From assembly GCA_013407085.1 (NCBI GenBank), contig JACCGJ010008707.1, forward strand, positions 27,873 through 91,872: a stretch of DNA of 64,000 nucleotides. Direction: 5' to 3'. Shown here in pieces: positions 56,400-64,000 of this stretch. The translations under genes were made by a program, and so were the position numbers. The notes under the pieces were generated by a model, which searched no databases, was not told the DNA's origin, and was given only the letters and a program-made list of their open reading frames with translations. Each line of letters starts with the position of its first letter. The first letter of the stretch is position 1. Source of the stretch: Atriophallophorus winterbourni. Lineage: Eukaryota; Platyhelminthes; Trematoda; Plagiorchiida; Microphallidae.

Positions 56400-57440
56400 T
56401 TGAACTTTTGTTCGAAAGCCTCCAGGTTGAAGTCCGAATTGCGAGCGGAGTTATCTGATGTGGATTTCTGCAATATCTGTGGAAAACACGCCGAGGTCTT
56501 GGCCACACAGACGGAGCAAATTAGAGAGAAACAGAAACGTAAGTTCGCCACTCTTTTAACATCTAAGGATAAATGTAATTCTACTAGTTCTTTTGATAAC
56601 AGTGCTAAACAATATTCTAAAGTAATTAACTTATCAGATAGGCCGCTCTCGCAGACCGAACAAAGATTGTTGGAAAAAGGTTTAAACTTCTCACTAAGTA
56701 CAAAAGTTTTAAAACCTGAAGATATCATTCCATGTGTAGAATCTACCTTAACTCAGCTACCGGAAACACAGGCAGACGCATTACGCAACTGTATAGCCAG
56801 TATTATTAAGAAACAACAGCCAGAAAGGTGTAACCTTACGCAAGATGAACAGCGAGCACTTCTTAATCTGCGGAAAGAAGAGGGAATAGTGATCACTAGA
56901 GCCGACAAAGGCAAGGCCACGGTGATACTCTCAAAAAGTGATTATAGAAATAAGGTTGAATCACACCTTGCGGAAGGTCCTTATGAAGTTATTGACAGCA
57001 GGAGAACCACGTCGATTATGAATAACCGTAAGCGGGTGATTTCGAGATACTTGCGTGGAATCAAGGAGGAACTAGGTAAAGGATTATGGTTCAGGCTATA
57101 CCCGAAATCTGCTCAGACCCCTAGGTTCTACGGGCTCCCGAAGATACATAAGGTGGGCGTCCCTCTGCGACCTATCGTGGATGGCATTGGATCCCCAACA
57201 CACGAATTAGCGAAGCATCTCGCTCATTTGTTGAAACCGCTAGTCGGGAACAGGGATTCTTTCATTAAGAACTCTTTTGATTTCGTTCGTCGTTTGAGTA
57301 CAATAACGCTCGACGAGGATGAAATGATGGTTAGCTTCGATGTAAGCGCCCTGTTCACGAACGTGGACACCACTAGCGCTCTAGAATTAGCAAAAATGCA
57401 CTTAATACAGACGCGACATTGGCAGATCGTACAAACTTAA
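56400..57440 (+). pseudogene. Penelope-like RT N-terminal frame
   Basis: 346 codons with the N-terminal RT motifs listed for the parent element. It ends in TRHWQIVQT and stop because of a missing base in the A run at about 57395. The continuing frame reads ...DATLADRTNLSVQQ. Confidence 0.8.
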
Positions 57441-58818
57441 GTGTACAGCAAATCGTTAACGGTATAGCGATTTGTCTGAATATGAACCACTTCTTGTCTA
57501 ATGGACAGTTATATAAGCAAAAGGAAGGTTTAGCGATGGGTTCACCTATTTCCCCAGTGTTAGCGGATATGTACATGGAGCATTTTGAAGAGTTAGCTCT
57601 AAAAAATGTAGCTCTTAGACCAAAGATATGGTGGCGTTATGTCGATGATACATTCGTCATCATGAAACGTGACAGGTTGGAAGCATTCCATAGTTACCTT
57701 AACAACCTGGATCCCAAAATCCAAGTTACGAAGGAGATTGAGTCGACAGAAGGGACACTTCCATTCTTGGACTGTCTCGCGCGAAAGCAGAATGGTAAAA
57801 TAAGCACTACGGTCTATCGTAAGCCAATCGACACAGATGCGGTCTTGAGGTATTCATCAGCGCACCCACAAAAAGTATTTAATTCAGTTGCGAAATCGCT
57901 GCTCAACAAAGTTGAACGCTTGTGCAGCGATGCCACCGATAAAAAGCGAGCCCATCAAGAAGTTAGTCGTCGACTTGGTGATCATGGTTACCCTAAGAGC
58001 ATAATTGAATGCCAACTGAAACGGGTTAAATACCCAGCACCCAAAACGGAAAACGTTTGGCGTGCAACAGTTTCTATACCTTACGTTAAGGAAGCGTCAG
58101 AGGGGATAAGTCGAATCTTGAATAACGCAGGTATATGAGTAACGTATAAAAGGGGTAGAACGCTCCGATCCTTATTAACGCATCTCAATGATAAAACACC
58201 TTCAGGTTGCGCGACAAATTGTGTATTTAAGATCAACTGTAAGGGTTGCTCGGGTGTATATATCGGGCAAAAATCCAGAGAACTCAGTACTAGGATAAGT
58301 AAACACAAAAATCGAATCGGTAAGCAGCCACACAACTTCAGTGAATATCAATCACTGATAAGAGATTCAGCACTAGCTGAACACAGGTCACAACGTTGAT
58401 ATTGATATCGTAAAAGTGATAATGCGGGGAATAAAACCATACATTGAACGACTTCACGCTGAGGCGGTTGAGATAACAGAGGCCGGTAAGAATGCAGTCA
58501 ATAAGGTGGATGGGTCTGATATCTCAACAATCTGGCGTCCGGTTCTGCAGCGGATAAACATTAACATGCGTGACCCCTAGTATGCGCACCGATTACGCAA
58601 TCGCGCTAATCGTCAGCCAGATGTCATTCACACCGCCAAGACTCGAACAATTAAGGGATTATACGGCACGAGGGGTGGTGGTGCGTCGATGAATATTGAA
58701 ACGCGCCTGTAATTATAACGAGCGCAGGAACCCACACTGGACTGTGCAGTTCTTAACCAGCGTATTATTGGTCATGTGAAGTCAATTTTTAGCTGATCAC
58801 TGTTCGATAATGACAACC

Positions 58819-58860
58819 GTGGTCGACGAAGCTTCTGTGGTCAAAGCGAACCATTACCAA
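58819..58860 (+). ncRNA. Decayed hammerhead motif at the 3' end of the 56.3-58.9 kb Penelope-like copy
   Basis: The core has lost a base (CGACGA) and GAAA is GAAC. The TGGT/ACCA helix I remains. Inactive by eye. Confidence 0.6.
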
Positions 58861-58961
58861 TTAAACTACTCTCACCGATTTAATGGAAAATGTTTGTGAC
58901 AGATCGGGGAATCATAATCATGAAGAAATAAAGTTTGTAATGAATCGGTGAGAGTATTTTA

Positions 58962-59004
58962 TGGGTAACGTTTCGCTTCTGACACAGAAGCTTCGTCAGA
59001 CCAC
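58962..59004 (-). ncRNA. Hammerhead motif at the 3' end of the 58.9-60.9 kb Penelope-like copy
   Basis: CTGACGA, hairpin GCTTCTG/CAGAAGC, GAAA and ACGT are intact. Helix I is reduced to about three pairs (GGT/ACC). Confidence 0.7.
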
Positions 59005-59242
59005 GGGTGTCAGTACGAACAGGGATCAAGCTAAAATTGCATTCACCTGACCAATAATACGCTGGTTAAGAACTGCACAGTCCAGTGTGGGTTCTGCGCT
59101 CGTTAAGAATGACAGGCGCGTTCAATATTAACTGACGCACCACCACCCCTACGTGCCGTATAATCCCTTAATTGTTCTAGTCTTGGCAGGTGTGAATGAC
59201 ATCTGCTGACAGATTAGCGCGATTGCGTAATCGGTGCGCACA

Positions 59243-60415
59243 CTATGGGTTACGCACGTTCATGTTTATCCGCTGCAGGACCGGACGCCAGATTGTGGAG
59301 ATATCAGCCCCATCCACCTTATTGACGGCATTCTTACCAGCCTTTGTTATCTCAACCGCCTCAGCGTGAAGTCGTTCCATGTATGGTTTTATTCCCCGCC
59401 TTATCACTTCTACGTTATCAAGATCTACGCTGTGACCGGTGTCCAGCACATGTTCAGCTAGTGCTGAATCTCTTATCAGGGTTTGATATTCACTGGAATT
59501 GCGTGGCTGCTTACCGATTCGATTTTTGTGTTCACTTATCCTAGTACTGAGTTCTCTGGATGTTTGTCCGATATATACTCCCGAGCAACCCTTACAGTTG
59601 ATTTTATATACGCAATTTGTCGCGCAGCCTGAAGGTGTTTTATCCTTGAGATGCGTTAATAACGATCGGAGCGTTCTACCCCTTTTATACGTTACTCGTA
59701 TACCTGCGTTATTCAAGATTCGACTTATCCCTTTTGACGCTTCCTTAACGTAAGGTATAGAAACTGTTGCACGCCAAACTTTTTCCGTTTTGGGTGCTGG
59801 GTATTTAACCCGTTTCAGTTGGCGTTTAATTAGGCTCTTAGGGTAACCATGATCAGCAAGTCGACGACTAACTTCTTGATGGGCTCGCTTTTTATCGGTG
59901 GCATCGCTGCACAAGCGTTCAACTTTGTAGAGCAGCGATTTCGCAACTGAATTAAATACTTTTTGGGGGTGCGCTGATGAGTACCTCAAGACCGCATCTG
60001 TGTCGATTGGCTTACGATAGACCGTAGTGCTTATTTTACCATTCTGCTTTCGCGCAAGACAGTCCAAGAATGGAAGTGTCCCTTCTGTCGACTCAATCTC
60101 CTTTGTAACTTGGATTTTGGGATCCAGGTTGTTAAGGTAACTATGGAATGCTTCCAACCTGTCACGTTTCATGATGACGAATGTATCATCGACATAACGC
60201 CACCATATCTTTGGTCGAAGAGCTACATTTTTTAGAGCTAACTCTTCAAAATGCTCCATGTACATATCCGCTAACACTGGGGAAATAGGTGAACCCATCG
60301 CTAAACCTTCCTTTTGCTTATATAACTGTCCATTAAACAAGAAGTAGTTCATATTCAGACAAATCGCTGTACCGTTGATGATTTGCTGTACACTCAAGTT
60401 TGTACGATCTGCCAA
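59243..60415 (-). CDS. Penelope-like RT palm/thumb plus GIY-YIG endonuclease frame
   Basis: Longest open frame of the window, 390 codons. Residues: GLAMGSPISPVLADMYMEHF, YVDD active site, EGTLPFLDC, TVYRKPIDTDA, the zinc-binding CATNC...CKGC pair, then GVYIGQTSRELSTRISEHK (GIY-YIG) and the catalytic-helix region NVEVIRRGIKPYMERL. It lacks RT motif A, which lies upstream in a different frame, so this frame alone is not a working enzyme. PLE proteins copy their RNA at chromosome breaks made by the endonuclease or at telomeres. The start shown is the first ATG of the frame; the natural start is further upstream. Confidence 0.82.
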   Translation of the reverse strand: MADRTNLSVQQIINGTAICLNMNYFLFNGQLYKQKEGLAMGSPISPVLADMYMEHFEELALKNVALRPKIWWRYVDDTFVIMKRDRLEAFHSYLNNLDPKIQVTKEIESTEGTLPFLDCLARKQNGKISTTVYRKPIDTDAVLRYSSAHPQKVFNSVAKSLLYKVERLCSDATDKKRAHQEVSRRLADHGYPKSLIKRQLKRVKYPAPKTEKVWRATVSIPYVKEASKGISRILNNAGIRVTYKRGRTLRSLLTHLKDKTPSGCATNCVYKINCKGCSGVYIGQTSRELSTRISEHKNRIGKQPRNSSEYQTLIRDSALAEHVLDTGHSVDLDNVEVIRRGIKPYMERLHAEAVEITKAGKNAVNKVDGADISTIWRPVLQRINMNVRNP

Positions 60416-60919
60416 TGTCGCGTCTGAATTAAGTGCATTTTTGCTAATTCCAGAGTGCTCGTGGTGTCCACATTCGTAAACAGAGCGCTTACATCGAAGC
60501 TAACCATCATCTCATCTTCGTCGAGCGATATTGTACTCAAACGCCGAACGAAATCAAAAGAGTTCTTAATGAAAGAATCCCTGTTCGCGAAATGCGGTTT
60601 CAACAAATTAGCGAGATGCTTGGCTAATTCATGTGTTGGGGATCAAATGCCATCCACGATAGGTCGCAGAGGGACGCCCACCTTATGTATCTTCGGGAGC
60701 CCGTAGAACCTAGGTGTCTGAGTAGATTTTGGGTATAGCCTGAACCATAATCCCTGACCAAGTTCCTCCTTAATTGCACGCAAGTATCTCGAAATCACCC
60801 GCTTACGGTTATTCATAATCGAGGTGGTTCTCCTGCTGTCAATAACTTCATAGGGACCCTCAGCAAGGTGTGATTCAACCTTATTTCTATAATCACTTTT
60901 TGAGAGTATCACTGAATTG

Positions 60920-61595
60920 TTACGTAAGCTATGAATCTTCTAGCGTCTTTGGTTGATTTCGCAACTTGTGCACGGAGTATTTTATTATTTTGTAATTAAC
61001 GGAAAGGTGTCTGACAATGCTACCATTACTCAATATTGAATAGATAAAATAAAGAAATTATGATTTTATCATTGGTCTTACAAGTATATTTTCAATTAAT
61101 ACGGTCATTTTTATGGACTAAAAAATAACAATTATTTACTACTTGATTGTAAATCAGTAAATGAAAGACGATTAATAAATCTTTTCAATGACAATTTATC
61201 TCTGAATTACTGATTATTGAATTTGTATGAATTCTATCTCGAATGATTACATTTACCAAAGTTTTAATATTCTTTTTTTATTTTTAACTAATTTAAGATT
61301 TGGATGTAATGTTAAATGTCTTACAAAAGAAACTCGCTCTTCACGTACCGGAATGTCGTGCGATTCCCGGTGATGCATTCATGATCTGTGCAAGCTCCAC
61401 CAAATCAGTACATGCTTCGTGTGCTGGAAAGGCATATTATTTTGGATTTTCCGTTCACTTTCGTGGGTCTACCTCATCTACAATATTGTGGGCACATATC
61501 AACGAAAAAGTCCAACATTATTTAACATTTGCTCAAAAGTTTGTAAATTCTTTACCATTTCTCTGTTGTTTCAAGGTCATATTTTCCATACCAGA
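60920..61595. other. No gene recognised
   Basis: AT-rich spacer between the truncated PLE and array 2. Confidence 0.5.
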
Positions 61596-61747
61596 TGAGT
61601 ACATACAGCAATTGTGGAGGACAAGTAACGCAAGTATGCAACTGTTGGATAACGCTAGTACGACCAACCTGTTTAATCACATGTTTAATGGGGTTATACC
61701 CATAACCATAAAACAAAATATTCATTTGCATGCTTTTCCGTCACACA

Positions 61748-61789
61748 CCCCACGACCGGTTTCGTGCTGTCTGCACTCATCAGGTAGGG
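61748..61789 (-). ncRNA. Hammerhead ribozyme motif (family 1, array 2, unit 1)
   Basis: Complete core, hairpin GTGC-AGACA-GCAC, helix I CCCTAC/GTGGGG, ACCGGT palindrome, cleavage triplet GTC. Confidence 0.85.
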
Positions 61790-61966
61790 ACAGTAAGATC
61801 AGGATCCGCATGCGCTTGAAACAGTGGAAGGATGGTAAACAAGGATCGCTTGTATGCCACTGTTGGATAAGGCTGGTACGACCAACCTGTTCAATCACAT
61901 GTTTAATGGGGTAAACCCATAACCATGAAACAAAATTTTCATTGGCATGTTTGTCCCTCACACACA

Positions 61967-62008
61967 CCACACGACCGGTTTCGTGCTGTTTTCACTCATC
62001 AGGTAGGG
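61967..62008 (-). ncRNA. Hammerhead ribozyme motif (family 1, array 2, unit 2)
   Basis: Complete core. The hairpin is shortened to GTG/CAC with an A-G opposite, and helix I (CCCTAC/GTGTGG) has one mismatch. Confidence 0.78.
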
Positions 62009-62188
62009 ACAGTAAGATCAGGATCCGCATGCGCCTTTGAAACAGTGGAAGAATGGTGAACAAGGAGCGCTTGTATGCAACTGTTGGATAACGCTGGTAC
62101 GACCAACCTGTTCAATAACATGTTTAATGGGGTTAAACCCATAACCATGAAACAAAATATTCATTTGCATGCTTTTCCCTCTGTCACA

Positions 62189-62230
62189 CCCTACGACCGG
62201 TTTCATGCTGTTTGCACTCATCAGGTAGGG
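62189..62230 (-). ncRNA. Hammerhead ribozyme motif (family 1, array 2, unit 3)
   Basis: Complete core. Helix I CCCTAC/GTAGGG is six Watson-Crick pairs, a compensatory change relative to the GTGGGG units. Confidence 0.85.
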
Positions 62231-62423
62231 ACAGTAAGATCAGGATCCGCATGCGGTTGAAACAGTGGAAGAATGGTAAACAAGGAGCGCTTGTATGCCA
62301 CTGTTGGATAAGGCTGGTACGACCAACCTGTTCAATGATATGTGTACAAACACATGTTTAATGGGGTTACACCCATAACCATGAAACAAAATATTCATTT
62401 GCATGCTTTTCCGTCACAAAACA

Positions 62424-62465
62424 CCCCACGATCGGTTTCGTGCTGTTTGCAATCATCAGATAGGG
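62424..62465 (-). ncRNA. Hammerhead ribozyme motif (family 1, array 2, unit 4)
   Basis: Core intact. Helix I CCCTAT/GTGGGG. The helix III palindrome is damaged (ACCGAT). Confidence 0.7.
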
Positions 62466-62576
62466 ACAGTAAGATCAGGATCCGCATGCGCTTGTAACAG
62501 TGGAGGAATGGTAAACAAGTAGCGCTTGTATGCCACTGTTGGATAAGGCTGGTACGACCAACCTGTTCAATGGTTC

Positions 62577-63772
62577 ACAAGTTACCTGTCTGGACGCAAA
62601 GTAAAAGTCAGAATAGATGGTGAAACTTCCGAACAATTGAAGCCTCGAGCGGAGTCCCTCAGGGGTCGGTTCTCGGTCCGATACTGTTTCTCATATTTAT
62701 AAACGATCTACCGAAATTACTAGCGTGTAAGCTTGTTTTATTCGCAGATGATGTAAAAATCTGGACGAAGGTCAACTCTATCGAGGACTGTCAAGTTCTG
62801 CAAGGAGATTTGGATAAGCTGCACCAGTTGTCAATCCAAAACAAACTGCCATTTAATTTCCGCAAGTGCAAAATGTTGCAAGTTGGAAAACCCTTTCCCT
62901 TTACCTACACACTTGGCAGCCACCCGCTTGAATGGAGTACATCACAAAAAGATGTCGGAATCTTAGTGTCTGGCACTTTGAAGAACAGCCTACAGTGCGA
63001 AGCCGTCTACAAGCGTGCGTGCAGCTTGCTAGGTTTACTGAAACGCATTTTCGGACGTTTCCCACCACACTCACTCGTGAAATTACTAAACACTTACATA
63101 CATCCTGTCGTAGACTACGCTGTACAAGCTTGGACCCCATGGATGGAAAAAAACATCTCGCTCCTCGAACGAATTTATCACAAGGCAACCAAAACGGTTA
63201 CCGGATTGAATAATTTACCCTTTGAGCAGCGACTGACCAGACTTGCACTGTGCACCCTCGAGCGCAGGCGTATCCTACACGACCTCACTCTGACATACCG
63301 AATCATCTACGCGAAATCCCACCCTCTCAACAACCTCTTCAAGTTTGGTTCGGTTGTCCCCACACGCAGCCACCCTTTGACCCTTCAAATCCCACACTCA
63401 CGATTGAATTGTCGTCGTCACTTCTTCGATGTTCGTGTATGCTTCTTGTGGAATAGCTTGCCGACAGATATTGTTACCTCAGCGAACGAGCACATCTTTA
63501 AACAAATGTTACGAAACCTTATGTTGAGAACTACTGCGTTGGCCCCTACATATTGATGTCTATATTTTTTAACGCACGGAACTACCGTCCATCCAAAGAT
63601 TCTTTTCCCTCAGTCTGTGTCGCCATTGAGGATTATTTTTGCTCCACCTATGAAGAACACAGATATGATCATACAAGTAACGATTTTTTTATAATTTTTT
63701 ATACGTACATCCTATGGTACTGTACAGCAATTTGCTTTTTTAACCATAAATCTTGAATCTTGAACCTTGAAT
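62577..63772 (+). mobile_element. CR1/Jockey-type LINE, least decayed copy, inserted in the hammerhead array
   Basis: 5'-truncated element with RT motif B SGVPQGSVLGP (62648), the catalytic box LFADDVKIW (near 62740) and an open frame to the stop at 63554-63556. It contains KDVGILVSGTLKNSLQ, VVDYAVQAWTPWMEKN and RRHFFDVRVCFLWNSLP. A single frame break lies just before SGVPQG. The 3' end is a (CTTGAAT)n tail (63745-63770). Both flanks are copies of the tandem repeat, so it inserted into that array. Confidence 0.88.
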
Positions 63773-63858
63773 CATATGTGTCCAAACACATGTTTAATGG
63801 GGTTAAACCCATAACCATGAAACAAAATATTCATTTGCATGCTTTTCCGTCATTCACA

Positions 63859-63900
63859 CCCCACGACCGGGTTCGTGCTGTTTGCAATCATCAGATAGGG
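63859..63900 (-). ncRNA. Hammerhead-like motif (family 1, unit after the LINE insertion)
   Basis: CTGATGA and helix I are present, but GAAA has become GAAC, so it is probably inactive. Confidence 0.6.
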
Positions 63901-64000
63901 ACAGTAAGATCAGGATCCGCATGCGCTTGAAACAGTGGAGGAATGGTAAACCAGGAGCGCTTGTATGCCACTGTTGGATAACGCTGGTACGACCAACCTG

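Larger units (their letters stand above)
56330..58865 (+). mobile_element. Penelope-like element, plus copy, nearly full coding region
   Basis: Frame 1 (56400-57440) has FCNICGKHAEVL, GIVITRADKGKATVILSKSD, RFYGLPKIHKVGVPLRPIVD and RT motif A MVSFDVSALFTNVD. Frame 2 (57419-58138) has NGIAICLNMNHF, WWRYVDDTFVIM and YRKPIDTDAVL. The frames part at an A5 run (57395). A TGA then interrupts the linker (58136-58138). The GIY-YIG block follows (GVYIGQKSREL), with a later deletion in LAEH...GHSVD. Cannot make a full protein. The terminal hammerhead (58819-58860) is mutated. Confidence 0.9.
58962..60915 (-). mobile_element. Penelope-like element, minus copy, tail to tail with the plus copy
   Basis: Open frame 60415-59243 (390 codons) covers RT from NGTAICLNMNYF through WWRYVDDTFV and an intact endonuclease (CATNCVYKINCKGCSGVYIG). 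The upstream RT (60912-60425) is in another frame, parted at the same A5 run as in the plus copy. It is 5'-truncated at about 60915. A hammerhead motif is at its 3' end (58962-59004). Confidence 0.9.
61600..64000 (-). repeat. Tandem hammerhead-bearing repeat array 2, running off the window
   Basis: Same unit as array 1 in opposite orientation. Spacings between successive hammerheads are about 219, 222 and 235 bp. A LINE (62577-63772) is inserted after the fourth complete motif; the next unit follows it. The array continues past 64000. Confidence 0.92.

Overview
The window looks like nuclear DNA of a parasitic flatworm, most likely a digenean fluke. The evidence is small spliced genes with canonical GT/AG introns in AT-rich DNA, set among many decayed retroelements: CR1/Jockey-type and RTE-type LINEs with microsatellite tails, a Ty3/Gypsy element, Penelope-like elements (PLEs) with GIY-YIG endonucleases, a Tigger/pogo transposon and solo LTRs. 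The species cannot be fixed from sequence alone. A run of 20 N at 45646-45665 marks an assembly gap.

The only cellular genes I can support fully are a cluster of secreted alpha-carbonic-anhydrase-like genes. Each is split into five exons with the same first four exon lengths (67, 204, 152, 342 nt) and the same intron phases (1,1,0,0). Gene A is on the minus strand (25685-29061, 303 aa). Gene B is on the plus strand (37321-47496, 308 aa). A third copy on the minus strand (about 20640-22084) is a clear unprocessed pseudogene. Both complete proteins keep the fold landmarks: signal peptide, the two disulfide cysteines, the FxWG and GSEH motifs and the TxPPC loop. They have lost zinc ligands, two of three in A and all three in B, so they are probably catalytically dead. 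A further terminal exon of an unidentified plus-strand gene lies at 8023-8184.

Layout. 1-6.6 kb: decayed LINE pieces. 8.0-8.2 kb: orphan exon. 9.3-10.4 kb: solo LTR and RTE piece. 11.1-16.3 kb: LINEs flanking a minus-strand Gypsy element without an integrase core. 16.4-16.95 kb and 61.6-64.0 kb: tandem arrays of a roughly 220-235 bp repeat. 20.6-22.1 kb: CA pseudogene. 22.8-23.1 kb: solo LTR. 25.6-29.1 kb: CA gene A. 30-34.4 kb: nested LINEs and a tRNA-derived SINE. 35.35-37.0 kb: deleted Tigger element just upstream of CA gene B. 37.3-47.5 kb: CA gene B, whose introns hold LINEs and an inverted PLE pair. 47.6-55.8 kb: LINEs and a (AGT)n block. 56.3-60.9 kb: two PLEs tail to tail. 60.9-64 kb: second tandem array, interrupted by a LINE.

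The most striking signal is not protein-coding. The tandem repeat unit, a second dispersed repeat family and the 3' ends of the PLEs all carry hammerhead-ribozyme motifs: CUGANGA, hairpin, GAAA and a compensating helix I. Helix III is reduced to a palindrome (ACCGGU or ACGU), the expected signature of minimal hammerheads that cleave as dimers. More than a dozen copies are present. Several lie in the sense orientation inside introns of CA gene B.
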